A stretch of DNA of 64,000 nt, from contig NZ_JAAIMM010000008.1 of assembly GCF_013300725.1 (NCBI RefSeq), positions 62,001 to 126,000 of the forward strand, given 5' to 3'. Source of the stretch: Allocoprococcus comes. Lineage in GTDB: Bacteria; Bacillota; Clostridia; Lachnospirales; Lachnospiraceae. This document shows, piece by piece, positions 36,585-45,262 of this stretch (position 1 is its first letter; every line of letters begins with the position of its first letter). Both the position numbers and the translations under genes were made by a program. The notes below the pieces were generated by a model. It did no database searches, had not been told where the DNA came from, and saw only the letters and a list, made by a program, of their open reading frames with translations.

Positions 36585-37610
36585 ATGCAGAAAATAACCG
36601 TTTCGGCAAATGAAGCAGGACAGCGTCTGGACAAGCTTCTTGGGAAATATTTAAGTAAAGCGCCGATGAGCTTTGTTTACAAGATGCTGCGGAAAAAGAA
36701 CATCAAGTTAAACGGGAAAAAAGCGCAGGGAAATGAAAAACTGATAAAAGGAGATCAGGTTGAAGTATTTCTCTCAGATGATACCTGGCAGAAATTCGCA
36801 GGGGCACCGGGAGCAGAAAAGAAGCTTCCGGCAGATCTTGCACGGGCAATGGGAAGCAGCATCCGGCTGTCGGTAATCTATGAGGATTCGGATATTCTGA
36901 TCCTGAACAAACCATCAGGCATGCTTTCCCAGAAAGCAGCACCGTCTGACCTTTCCCTGAATGAATATATGATCGCTTATCTGCTGGAAAAAGACGATCT
37001 GAAACCAGCTGAGCTTGCTACTTTCCGTCCATCGGTCTGTAACCGCCTGGACCGGAATACCAGTGGTCTGGTTACCGCAGGAAAAAGCCTTGCGGGATTG
37101 CAGCAGCTCAGCGAGATTTTAAGAGACAGGACCGTGAAAAAATATTATCTCACGATCGTGGATGGTGTAATAAAAGACCGTCAGAAGATTGAAGGATATC
37201 TTCTGAAAAATGAGACGACAAATCAGGTGAAAATTCTGAAAGAAGCAAAAGGCGAGGCAAAGCCGATCGCCACAGAATATATTCCGCTTGCGGATAATGG
37301 TCAGCAGACGATTCTGAAGGTGCATCTGATCACGGGACGGACCCATCAGATCCGTGCACATCTGTCTTCGACCGGTCATCCGATCATCGGGGATACCAAG
37401 TATGGTAATCCAAAGGTCAATTCTATTTTCCGGAAAAAATATGCGTTAAAGTATCAGCTTTTACATGCGTGGAAAATGCAGTTTCCGAAAAGAGAGGATG
37501 CGCTTGCAAAGGTATCGGAAAAGGAGCTTACCGCACCTCTTCCGGAAGGATTTACAACCATCATAAAAGGAGAAGGATTAGAATGGGAACCTGGAATTCA
37601 AGAGGGCTAA
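36585..37610 (+). CDS. RluA-family pseudouridine synthase
   Basis: 341 residues. An N-terminal S4-like domain (GQRLDKLLGKYLSKAP) precedes the catalytic domain with NRLDRNTSGLVTAGKS (Asp156), then HLITGRTHQIRAHLS and HPIIGDTKYG. It modifies large-subunit rRNA. AGGAGG precedes the ATG. Its 3' end overlaps recU by 28 bp. Confidence 0.93.
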   Translation: MQKITVSANEAGQRLDKLLGKYLSKAPMSFVYKMLRKKNIKLNGKKAQGNEKLIKGDQVEVFLSDDTWQKFAGAPGAEKKLPADLARAMGSSIRLSVIYEDSDILILNKPSGMLSQKAAPSDLSLNEYMIAYLLEKDDLKPAELATFRPSVCNRLDRNTSGLVTAGKSLAGLQQLSEILRDRTVKKYYLTIVDGVIKDRQKIEGYLLKNETTNQVKILKEAKGEAKPIATEYIPLADNGQQTILKVHLITGRTHQIRAHLSSTGHPIIGDTKYGNPKVNSIFRKKYALKYQLLHAWKMQFPKREDALAKVSEKELTAPLPEGFTTIIKGEGLEWEPGIQEG

Positions 37611-38122
37611 GAGGTTCAACCCTGGAGGATTTTATTAACCGGACGAATGAACGCTATCAGCGGCAGGGACTGGCACTCATTCAGAAAATCCCGACACCGA
37701 TCACTCCGGTGCGAATGGACAAAGATCACCGTCAGATCACGCTGGCTTATTTTGACCAGCGCAGTACGGTCGATTATATTGGAGCAGTACAGGGAATTCC
37801 CGTATGTTTTGACGCAAAAGAGTGCAGTATGGATACCTTTCCACTGCACAATATCCATGAACACCAGATGAATTTTATGCGGGATTTTGAAAAACAGGAT
37901 GGAATTTCCTTTTTTCTTATCTATTACAGTACAAAAAACCTGCTTTATTACATGCGTTTTGAAGAAATAGAAGTGTTCTGGGATCGGATGAAGCAGGGCG
38001 GACGGAAAAGCGTACGCTTTGAAGAATTGGATAAGGAATATTTTATGCAGCTAAGGCAGGGCGTGTTCGTTCCGTATCTGGAGTTGCTCCAGAAGGATCT
38101 GGAGCAGCGGGAAGAGAGATAA
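37583..38122 (+). CDS. recU: Holliday junction resolvase RecU
   Basis: 179 residues. The order GLRGSTLEDFINRTNERYQRQGLALIQKIPTPITP then STVDYIGAVQGIPVCFDAKE matches RecU; the metal site has Asp64 and the Asp77-Ala-Lys79 triad, followed by FPLHNIHEHQMNFM and IYYSTKNLLYYMRF. RecU resolves four-way junctions in Firmicute recombination and is often next to ponA, but here lies after an RluA gene. The ATG at 37583 is 7 bp after GGAGAAGGA, inside the upstream gene. Confidence 0.93.
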   Translation: MGTWNSRGLRGSTLEDFINRTNERYQRQGLALIQKIPTPITPVRMDKDHRQITLAYFDQRSTVDYIGAVQGIPVCFDAKECSMDTFPLHNIHEHQMNFMRDFEKQDGISFFLIYYSTKNLLYYMRFEEIEVFWDRMKQGGRKSVRFEELDKEYFMQLRQGVFVPYLELLQKDLEQREER

Positions 38123-38169
38123 GAAGCAGGGAAAGAGATTAACAGGATAGAACTTCTGAGTATGCAGGC

Positions 38170-38198
38170 TTGACAAGCCGCGCCAAAGTTCGTATAAT
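38170..38198 (+). promoter_or_regulatory. Consensus promoter of the histidine operon
   Basis: TTGACA (38170-38175), 17-bp spacer, TATAAT (38193-38198). The leader to hisZ is about 65 nt, with no T-box or obvious attenuator. Confidence 0.85.
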
Positions 38199-38268
38199 AC
38201 AACAAGGTCACGTTTTAATATGGTAGCATACTAAAGTGGCAAATAAACAAAAAGAGGAGTTACAATCT

Positions 38269-39507
38269 ATGGAGCAGTTATTACATACACCCGAAGGGGT
38301 CCGAGACATTTATCATGAAGAATGCGCCAAAAAGCTGGCACTTCAGAACCGACTTCATAAGACTCTGCATTTGTATGGATATCATGATATCCAGACTCCT
38401 ATGTATGAATATTTTGATGTATTCAGAAAAGAGATCGGAACCATTCCTTCAAGGGAATTATATAAATTTTTCGACAGAGACGGCAACACACTGGTGTTAA
38501 GACCGGATATCACTCCGCAGATCGCGCGTGCGTCGGCAACTTTATTTAAGGATGATGAGTTCCCGGCAAGGCTTTGCTATGTGGGGAACACATTTATCAA
38601 TCATTCCAGTTATCAGGGACGATTAAAGGAAAGTACCCAGATGGGTGCGGAGATGATCGGACTGGATGCGGCAGACGCTGATGCGGAGATGCTGGCACTT
38701 GTCATTGACTGTCTGAAGAATGCCGGACTGGAAGAATTTCAGATCAGCGTAGGAAATGTAGACTTTTTCCAGAGCCTGATCGAGGAATCCGAGATTGATG
38801 ATGAGACAGAAGAACGTCTGCGTGAGCTGATCAATAACCGGAACTTTTTCGGCGCAGACGAACTATTAGAAGAGGCCGATGCAAAACCGGTGTCAAGAAA
38901 AGCATTTTCCGCACTTTCCGAGATGGTCGGCGGTGTGGAGATCTTGGAAGAGGCGAAAAAGGTAGCGCCAAGCAAAAAAGCGCTGAAAGCAATCCGTCGT
39001 CTCGAAAAAATCTACGCGATCTTATCTGTCTACAAAATGGAGCAGTACATTACGTTTGATCTGAGCATGAGCGGAATTTACGGATATTATACCGGTATTA
39101 TCTTCCGGGGATATACTTTTGGAACCGGGGATGCCATTGTAAAAGGCGGACGTTATGACCATCTGGTTGAAAAGTTTGGAAAAGCAGAGCCGGCGATCGG
39201 TTTTGCAATCGTAGTAGATGAACTGATGAGCGCGCTTTCCCGCCAGAGGATCCAGATCTCAAGTGGCGAGAAGAGTACCCTGATCTTATATGATAAAGAA
39301 CGGTTGAAGGATGCGATCCAGCTTGCCATGGAATTCAGAGGGAAGGACAAGAATACCCAGATCCTTCAGAAAGCATCGGATAAGTCGCTGGAATTCTATG
39401 TGGATTATGGAAAACGCAGTCTTGCAGGAAGCATGCTGTATCTTCGCAGCAAAGGAGATGTGCAGATGGTGAACCTGATGACCGGCGAAGAGAAAATAGT
39501 AGAGTAG
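38269..39507 (+). CDS. hisZ: ATP phosphoribosyltransferase regulatory subunit HisZ
   Basis: 412 residues, a HisRS-like catalytic core (LLHTPEGVRDIY, then LRPDITPQIAR and GRYDHLVEKFG) lacking the tRNA-binding domain. It pairs with short HisG, which follows. The ATG at 38269 is about 10 bp from AGAGGAG; a GTG at 38236 lies before it. First gene of the histidine operon. Confidence 0.95.
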   Translation: MEQLLHTPEGVRDIYHEECAKKLALQNRLHKTLHLYGYHDIQTPMYEYFDVFRKEIGTIPSRELYKFFDRDGNTLVLRPDITPQIARASATLFKDDEFPARLCYVGNTFINHSSYQGRLKESTQMGAEMIGLDAADADAEMLALVIDCLKNAGLEEFQISVGNVDFFQSLIEESEIDDETEERLRELINNRNFFGADELLEEADAKPVSRKAFSALSEMVGGVEILEEAKKVAPSKKALKAIRRLEKIYAILSVYKMEQYITFDLSMSGIYGYYTGIIFRGYTFGTGDAIVKGGRYDHLVEKFGKAEPAIGFAIVVDELMSALSRQRIQISSGEKSTLILYDKERLKDAIQLAMEFRGKDKNTQILQKASDKSLEFYVDYGKRSLAGSMLYLRSKGDVQMVNLMTGEEKIVE

Positions 39508-39517
39508 GGGTGAGACG

Positions 39518-40174
39518 ATGAAAGACACAAGATATTTGACATTTGCGCTCTGTAAGGGGCGGCTCGCAAAACAGACACTGGAGCTTCTGGAAGAACTGGG
39601 GATCACCTGTGAGGAAATGAAAGATAAAGATTCCAGAAAGCTGATTTTTGTAAATGAAGAATTAAAACTCAAATTTTTCTTATCGAAGGGACCGGATGTA
39701 CCGACCTATGTAGAATATGGTGCGGCTGACATCGGCGTGGTCGGAAAAGATACGATCCTGGAAGCTGGAAAGAAGGTACATGAGGTACTGGATCTTGGTT
39801 TTGGTAAATGCAGGATGTGCGTATGCGGACCGGCAGATGCGAAAAAATATCTGGAGAATCACGAACTTATCCGCGTGGCGACAAAATATCCGAATATTGC
39901 AAAGGATTATTTTTATAATACCAGACACCAGACGGTAGAGATTATCAAATTGAACGGTTCGATTGAACTTGCACCGATCATTGGTCTTTCAGAGGTGATC
40001 GTGGATATCGTGGAAACCGGATCCACCTTGAAGGAGAACGGACTTGTAGTTCTCGATGAGGTTTGCCCGTTATCAGCGCGTATGATCGTAAACCCGGTCA
40101 GCATGCGTCTGGAAAATGACCGGATCAAGGAACTTCTTTATAAACTCAGAAGTATATTAAAAAGGGAGGCTTAA
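39518..40174 (+). CDS. hisG: ATP phosphoribosyltransferase catalytic subunit HisG, short form
   Basis: 218 residues, the short form that needs HisZ. FALCKGRLAKQTLELLEE, then SKGPDVPTYVEYGAADIGVVGKD and VDIVETGSTLKENGL, the PRPP-binding motif, are present. It makes phosphoribosyl-ATP, the first committed step of histidine synthesis. It ends with TAATG joining hisD. Confidence 0.97.
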   Translation: MKDTRYLTFALCKGRLAKQTLELLEELGITCEEMKDKDSRKLIFVNEELKLKFFLSKGPDVPTYVEYGAADIGVVGKDTILEAGKKVHEVLDLGFGKCRMCVCGPADAKKYLENHELIRVATKYPNIAKDYFYNTRHQTVEIIKLNGSIELAPIIGLSEVIVDIVETGSTLKENGLVVLDEVCPLSARMIVNPVSMRLENDRIKELLYKLRSILKREA

Positions 40175-41478
40175 TGCACATGAGAATACAAAAGCTGAAC
40201 AGCGATACAAAGAAAAATCTGCTGGAAGATCTGCTGAAAAGAAGTCCGAACAATTACGGACAGTATGAGGCAAGCGTAAAAGAAATCTTAGATAAAGTAA
40301 AAGAAGAAAAAGATGCGGCAGTTTTTGCATACACTGCCAAATTTGACGGGGCAGAGCTTACTGCCGATACGATAGAAGTCACAGAAGCAGAAATTGAAGA
40401 AGCATATGCGCAGGTTGATGATACACTTCTTACAGTCATCCGCAAAGCAAAAGACAATATCGAAAGTTATCATGCAAAACAGCGTCAGAACAGCTGGTTT
40501 GACAGTAAACCGGACGGAACCATTCTTGGGCAGAAGATCACTCCGCTTCACAGAGTCGGTGTGTATGTGCCGGGTGGAAAGGCAGTTTATCCGTCTTCGG
40601 TACTGATGAATGTGATGCCGGCAAAGGTTGCCGGTGTGGATGAGATCATTATGGTAACGCCTCCTGGAAAAAATGGAAAAGTAAGTCCGAACACACTGGT
40701 TGCAGCCAAAGAAGCCGGTGTGGATAAGATCTATAAGGTCGGTGGTGCACAGGCAATTGCAGCTCTTGCTTACGGAACAGAGAGTATCCCAAAAGTCGAT
40801 AAGATCGTAGGACCTGGAAATATCTATGTAGCACTTGCGAAGAAAGCAGTTTACGGTCATGTCAGCATTGATTCCATTGCAGGGCCAAGTGAAATCCTGG
40901 TTGTGGCAGATGAGACAGCCAATCCGAGATATGTTGCGGCAGACCTGCTTTCCCAGGCAGAGCATGATGAGCTTGCTTCCGCAATTCTTGTTACGACAAG
41001 TGAAAAGCTGGCACATGAGGTATCCGATCAGGTAGATGGTTTCTTAAAAGAACTTTCAAGAGCAGATATCATTTCCAAATCTCTGGATAATTACGGATAT
41101 ATCCTGCTTGCAGATACTATGGAAGATGTGATCGACGTGGCAAATGAGATCGCATCCGAGCATCTGGAGATCCAGACAAAGAATCCGTTTGAAGTGATGA
41201 CAAAGATTCGCAATGCAGGTGCCATCTTTATCGGAGAATATGCAAGCGAGCCGCTGGGCGATTATTTCGCCGGACCAAACCATATCCTTCCGACCAACGG
41301 AACCGCTAAATTCTTCTCACCACTTTCTGTAGACGATTTCATCAAAAAATCCAGCATCATCTCTTATTCAAGAGAAGCACTGCAGAAGGTACATAAGGAT
41401 ATCGAAAGCTTTGCAAAAGCGGAACAGCTGACCGCACATGCCAATTCGATGCATGTACGTTTTGAAGAGGAGGACTAA
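40174..41478 (+). CDS. hisD: Histidinol dehydrogenase
   Basis: 434 residues. The zinc and catalytic signature is intact: VGGAQAIAALAYGTESIP, then GPGNIYVALAKKAVYG and SIAGPSEILVVADETANP, with the base region AEHDELASAILVT. The last two oxidations to histidine. The ATG at 40174 (4 bp from GGGAGG) or 40180 (10 bp) may be used. Confidence 0.97.
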   Translation: MHMRIQKLNSDTKKNLLEDLLKRSPNNYGQYEASVKEILDKVKEEKDAAVFAYTAKFDGAELTADTIEVTEAEIEEAYAQVDDTLLTVIRKAKDNIESYHAKQRQNSWFDSKPDGTILGQKITPLHRVGVYVPGGKAVYPSSVLMNVMPAKVAGVDEIIMVTPPGKNGKVSPNTLVAAKEAGVDKIYKVGGAQAIAALAYGTESIPKVDKIVGPGNIYVALAKKAVYGHVSIDSIAGPSEILVVADETANPRYVAADLLSQAEHDELASAILVTTSEKLAHEVSDQVDGFLKELSRADIISKSLDNYGYILLADTMEDVIDVANEIASEHLEIQTKNPFEVMTKIRNAGAIFIGEYASEPLGDYFAGPNHILPTNGTAKFFSPLSVDDFIKKSSIISYSREALQKVHKDIESFAKAEQLTAHANSMHVRFEEED

Positions 41479-41481
41479 AAG

Positions 41482-42072
41482 ATGGAGAGCAGAGTTGCAT
41501 CCTGCAGTCGTGTTACAAAAGAGACACAGATCGAGATGACACTGAATCTGGACGGAACGGGAAAGACCGACATTTCTACCGGCATCGGTTTCTTTGACCA
41601 TATGCTTTCCGGTTTTGCAAGACATGGACTTTTTGATCTGACTGTCAAAGTTACCGGAGATCTGGAGGTAGACAGCCACCACACGATCGAGGATACCGGA
41701 ATCGTGCTGGGGCAGACCATTGCAAAAGCACTGGGAGATAAAAAAGGAATCAAGCGGTATGGACATTTTATGCTTCCAATGGATGAGGTGCTGGTGCTTT
41801 CGGCAATCGACCTTTCCGGAAGACCATATCTGAATTTTGACGCTACATTTACCTGTGACAAATTAGGAGAACTGGATACGGAGATGGTAAAAGAATTTTT
41901 CTATGCTGTTTCCTATAGCGGTGCGATGAACCTGCACCTGAAAGTCTTGGATGGCGGCAACAATCATCATATGGCAGAAGCGTTATTTAAAGCATTTGGA
42001 AAAGCGCTTGATATGGCTGTATCCGAAGAACCACGGATGAAAGAAGTGTGGTCTACAAAAGGCAGTCTGTAA
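41482..42072 (+). CDS. hisB: Imidazoleglycerol-phosphate dehydratase
   Basis: 196 residues. Metal-binding motifs: [19 protein letters not shown], then [16 protein letters not shown] and [18 protein letters not shown]. It dehydrates IGP to imidazole acetol phosphate. This is the monofunctional type (no HisN/phosphatase fusion). The next gene starts 22 bp later. Confidence 0.98.
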   Translation: MESRVASCSRVTKETQIEMTLNLDGTGKTDISTGIGFFDHMLSGFARHGLFDLTVKVTGDLEVDSHHTIEDTGIVLGQTIAKALGDKKGIKRYGHFMLPMDEVLVLSAIDLSGRPYLNFDATFTCDKLGELDTEMVKEFFYAVSYSGAMNLHLKVLDGGNNHHMAEALFKAFGKALDMAVSEEPRMKEVWSTKGSL

Positions 42073-42094
42073 AAAGATAAAAGGAGTTTCTCGT

Positions 42095-43378
42095 ATGAGT
42101 TATAAAAGATTGATTCCCTGCATTTTTATCCTTGGAGGGAAGGCGGTAAAATGGTTTGATGACCCGACAGTTGTATCTGAAGATGTGATCGCGCTGGCAA
42201 AAGAGTACCGCGATAACGGGGCGGATGAACTTCTGGTATTTGACCTGTCAAGCACGGATCAGGATCATGAAGAGTCCATTGAACTGATGAAAAAGATCAA
42301 TCGCGTGATCCGGATCCCGATGGTTGCCGGAGGAAATGTAAAGCGGCAGGAGGATGTGAAGAAAATCCTCTACACCGGTGCAAAGCGTGCCATGCTGAAT
42401 TTTTCAAAACCGGATTCACAGAAACTGATCGAAGAGGTGGCAAAGCGGTTTGGAAAAGAGAAAATCGCGGTGTCACTGAATGACTTTGATGCATTATTTA
42501 AGCAGCAGCATCTGATCCAGACTTACAGCAGCCAGATCGTATTTATGCACCGTCTGGATCTGAATTCCGTTGTAAATATTACGGATATTCCATGTGTGGT
42601 TGTGACGGATACTCTGGAAAAGGAAGAGCTTTTTAAAATCCTGGAATGCCCGGGCGTGAAAGGTCTTTCCGGAATGTATGTGAGTCAGAGAGAAATCAAT
42701 TGTGCTGATTTCAAAGAAGAGTGCAGCCAGAAAGGGATCCGTATGACTTCCTTTGAGAGTCTGATGGATTTTTCCGAATTTAAATTGAATTCCGACGGAC
42801 TGCTTCCGGTTGTCACACAGCATTATAAGACGTCCGAAGTGCTGATGGTGGCATACATGAATCAGGAAGCATTTGAAAAAACGGTGAAAACCGGACGGAT
42901 GACTTATTTCAGCCGGAGCAGACAGAGTCTCTGGACAAAAGGCGAGACATCCGGACATTTTCAGTATGTCAAATCCCTGACCATCGACTGTGACAAAGAT
43001 ACCCTGCTTGCAAAAGTCGATCAGGTAGGAGCGGCATGTCATACCGGCAATCCGACTTGCTTCTTCCAGCCAATCGTAGGGGATCAATATGAAGAAATCA
43101 ATACGCAGCAAGTGTTTGAGAGCGTGTATCATACGATCATGGACCGCAAAGAGCATCCAAAGGAAGGCTCTTACACGAACTATCTGTTTGAAAAAGGTAT
43201 TGACAAAATTCTGAAGAAGGTTGGAGAAGAGGCTGCCGAGATCATCATTGCGGCGAAGAATCCGAACCAGGAAGAAGTCAAATATGAAATGTGTGATTTC
43301 CTGTATCATATGATGGTGCTGATGGCAGAACGCGGGATCACCTGGGATGACATCATGGAAGAGATGGCAAAACGGTAA
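42095..43378 (+). CDS. hisIE: HisF-like/HisI/HisE trifunctional-looking fusion
   Basis: 427 residues. An N-terminal TIM-barrel segment (about 1-220) resembles HisF/HisA ([23 protein letters not shown]), but the first catalytic Asp of HisF (PCLDV) is replaced: PCIFILGG has Phe11. Then HisI (about 225-320; [33 protein letters not shown]) and HisE (about 335-427; [16 protein letters not shown]). HisI and HisE look active. hisA, hisF, hisH and hisC are not in this operon. The barrel may be structural or have a new role. Last gene of the his series. Confidence 0.9.
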   Translation: MSYKRLIPCIFILGGKAVKWFDDPTVVSEDVIALAKEYRDNGADELLVFDLSSTDQDHEESIELMKKINRVIRIPMVAGGNVKRQEDVKKILYTGAKRAMLNFSKPDSQKLIEEVAKRFGKEKIAVSLNDFDALFKQQHLIQTYSSQIVFMHRLDLNSVVNITDIPCVVVTDTLEKEELFKILECPGVKGLSGMYVSQREINCADFKEECSQKGIRMTSFESLMDFSEFKLNSDGLLPVVTQHYKTSEVLMVAYMNQEAFEKTVKTGRMTYFSRSRQSLWTKGETSGHFQYVKSLTIDCDKDTLLAKVDQVGAACHTGNPTCFFQPIVGDQYEEINTQQVFESVYHTIMDRKEHPKEGSYTNYLFEKGIDKILKKVGEEAAEIIIAAKNPNQEEVKYEMCDFLYHMMVLMAERGITWDDIMEEMAKR

Positions 43379-43402
43379 AAATAGCATATGTGAAAAGATG
43401 TG

Positions 43403-43440
43403 GGACATATACTGAGGTAGAGGTATATGTCCTTTTTGTT
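43403..43440 (+). terminator. Terminator after the histidine operon
   Basis: GGACATATAC (43403-43412) pairs perfectly with GTATATGTCC (43423-43432), followed by TTTTTGTTT. It directly abuts a conserved repeat. Confidence 0.88.
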
Positions 43441-43566
43441 TGTCAGAAATTGGGAAAGAACTTTCTGGTAAATGAAAGGAACTACCTGCCAAAGATGCGC
43501 ACTCGCGCAAAGAAGAAGAATGTCGCAAGCGACTGCGTTCGGCGTAGAATGTGTCGAGGCATATTT
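43441..43566. repeat. Structured intergenic repeat, copy A
   Basis: After the terminator come a hairpin (CAGAAA/TTTCTG), a GG..CC segment and the shared core GATGCGCACTCGC, then GAAGAATGTCGCAAGCG and later GAATGTGTCGAGGCA. The same order is found at 47965-48143, where hairpin bases differ but still pair. It has no coding content; minus-strand ORFs across it arise by chance. Confidence 0.7.
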
Positions 43567-43606
43567 ATTGTAATTGGACGTTCTATCATAGAAGGGAGAG
43601 ATTGGA

Positions 43607-43906
43607 ATGAACGAATCACAGGAACGCCGCGAGGAGTTGCTTAGGATGTCACGTCAAAAGTGGGGAAAAGGCAGCATCCCGGCGGTGCATCCAAGATATC
43701 AGCATGTATACAGGGGATTATATGGAGAACATTCTTCAGAAGGAAATGGCGGAAGCAGTTTCTTTGCGCGGATGTTTATCAGTTTTCTAATCTTTGGGAT
43801 GTTTGTGGCGGCAGATTATACAGGGGAGAAGATCTGGAAATATACGCCCTCGCAGATCGTGTCACAGATTGAGTATCAGCCGGATATTATGGGTGGGAAC
43901 TGGTAA
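43607..43906 (+). CDS. Small single-pass membrane protein of unknown function
   Basis: 99 residues. Polar, basic N-terminus (about 1-50, RREELLRMSRQKWGKG), one helix (FFARMFISFLIFGMFVAADY, about 52-72) and a short extracellular tail (YTPSQIVSQIEYQPDIMGG). GAAGGGAGAGATTGGA precedes the ATG. It lies just downstream of repeat A. No family recognised. Confidence 0.7.
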   Translation: MNESQERREELLRMSRQKWGKGSIPAVHPRYQHVYRGLYGEHSSEGNGGSSFFARMFISFLIFGMFVAADYTGEKIWKYTPSQIVSQIEYQPDIMGGNW

Positions 43907-43974
43907 GAGGAGATAGGAAAACAAGAATAAATGACTTGACGAAGAAATTCCCCAAAAAACGAGATCCTTCGAGA

Positions 43975-44003
43975 TTGTTTTCAAACAAATCAGAACTTAT
44001 ACT
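43975..44003 (+). promoter_or_regulatory. Candidate promoter of the Rpn-family gene
   Basis: TTGTTT (43975-43980), 17-bp spacer, TATACT (43998-44003). The ATG is about 40 bp downstream, with an AAGGAGG site. Confidence 0.5.
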
Positions 44004-44042
44004 TATATACTAAACACAGAAAAACGAAGGAGGAAAAAAGGT

Positions 44043-44732
44043 ATGTCAGTAAGAAATGTAGCAAAAGCGGATGCGGTTCTGAAAAATTTCTGGAAAGACA
44101 ACGCCCGTTTTGCGGATTTGTTCAATGCGGTTTTGTTTGACGGGGAACAAAAACTGCACCCAGTAATTACACTTTGTATCTACTATGGAGAAAAAGAATG
44201 GGATGGAGCAGTCAGCCTGAAAGAAATGTTGGAACTTCCGGATTACATGGAACATCTTGTGCCGGATTATAAGATGAACCTAATACAGTTGAAGGACAGC
44301 GAAGGATTGCATTTCAAAAATAAAGATGTCCAGACAATATTTGAGCTAAGCCGGTTGATTTATCAGAAAAAATATGGCAAAATTACAAGTATCTACAAGA
44401 GCAAGGAAATAACAAGTGAGCTTGGAATTGTGATCGGAGCGATTACAGAATCACAGCAATTGATAAATTACGCGGCAGAAATGGAAATAGGAGGAGGTCA
44501 GTTTAATATGTGTAGAGCATTGGAAGAATTGGTAGAATCTGGGATTGAAAAAGGAAAGATCGCTGGCAGAATTGCTGGAATTGAAGAAGGCAGATTAAAA
44601 ACACTTACCGAGCAAATAGAAAAGAAATTAGCCAAAAACAAAACCCCAGACGTGATAGCAGATGAGTTAGAGACAGAAATTCCAGTCGTTGAAGAAATCA
44701 TTGAAAACATCAAAAAGAATGCTAGCCATTAA
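44043..44732 (+). CDS. Rpn/PD-(D/E)XK transposase-like protein with internal deletion
   Basis: 229 residues. The N-terminus AKADAVLKNFWKDNARFADLF and the ICIYYGEKEWDGA-type block (here LCIYYGEKEWDGA) belong to the Rpn family of recombination-promoting nucleases, abundant in Lachnospiraceae. In the family these blocks are usually separated by a stretch of roughly 60-90 residues carrying the catalytic D...E-x-K core; here FDGEQ runs straight into KLHPVITL, so that core is missing in frame. The C-terminus is a Lys/Glu-rich helical tail. It may be a non-functional remnant or a shortened variant. Confidence 0.75.
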   Translation: MSVRNVAKADAVLKNFWKDNARFADLFNAVLFDGEQKLHPVITLCIYYGEKEWDGAVSLKEMLELPDYMEHLVPDYKMNLIQLKDSEGLHFKNKDVQTIFELSRLIYQKKYGKITSIYKSKEITSELGIVIGAITESQQLINYAAEMEIGGGQFNMCRALEELVESGIEKGKIAGRIAGIEEGRLKTLTEQIEKKLAKNKTPDVIADELETEIPVVEEIIENIKKNASH

Positions 44733-44750
44733 ATGCAGGAATCTATAGTC

Positions 44751-44784
44751 CGAAAGGCTCCCGTGGGAGCCTTTCGTTATTTAT
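44751..44784 (+). terminator. Terminator after the Rpn-family gene
   Basis: CGAAAGGCTCCC (44751-44762) pairs perfectly with GGGAGCCTTTCG (44765-44776), followed by TTATTTAT. Confidence 0.85.
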
Positions 44785-45262
44785 ACAGATGTAAAGGTAA
44801 GTTTGAAACAGAGCTTATCTTTTTTTATGCCGTGTGTCCAGCAAAGCTAGAAGCAGGGCTTCTGGGACTTCAGATGCAGAAAAATGGAAAGCAGTTCTAA
44901 GGCGAAGACAGACTCATAGAAAAAGGTTTAGAAAATACAATCCGCAATATCGGAGAGCATGCAAAGAAGGGAATGCGTGAAACGGATAAGACGATCATCC
45001 AGATCATGACAAGTTAACATATTGACAAAGTAATATGAACAGGAACCATAAATGTAGAAATTGTATATTTCTGGTAAAAAATTCACCACATATGGTTAAA
45101 TTTGTGATATAATTAAAAATAATTAGATCAAAAACATATGAAACATAGAAATTTAATGTTTATTGTGTTTTATTAATGTAATTGTTAATGCAATGAAGAC
45201 TTTTTGTAACTTCAAAAATTAACTTACAACTTATAGTCTATTTACGAGAGGAGGATCAATTA
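44785..45262. other. Gene-free stretch with possible remnants and a long leader
   Basis: No ORF with a credible start is present. Short open segments around 44930-45017 (ending ..IIQIMTS and stop) could be remains of a mobile-type gene, but this is a guess. From 45018 the sequence becomes very AT-rich and holds the promoter and a roughly 150-nt leader of the wall-hydrolase gene. No known riboswitch is recognised in that leader. Confidence 0.5.
45105..45113 (+). promoter_or_regulatory. Extended -10 promoter of the first NlpC/P60 gene
   Basis: TGATATAAT gives TG-n-TATAAT (TATAAT 45108-45113). No clear -35. The TTG start lies about 150 bp downstream. Confidence 0.5.

Noticed and set aside
40288-41016. 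242-residue minus-strand open frame in hisD
   Set aside because: Antisense to histidinol dehydrogenase; Cys/His-rich by chance of codon complement.
42494-43528. 344-residue minus-strand open frame over hisIE and repeat A
   Set aside because: Antisense to a clear histidine enzyme; no family features, and its start lies in the repeat.
45018-45262. Cyclic-di-AMP riboswitch before the wall hydrolase
   Set aside because: The GC-rich conserved blocks of that class are absent from this AT-rich leader.
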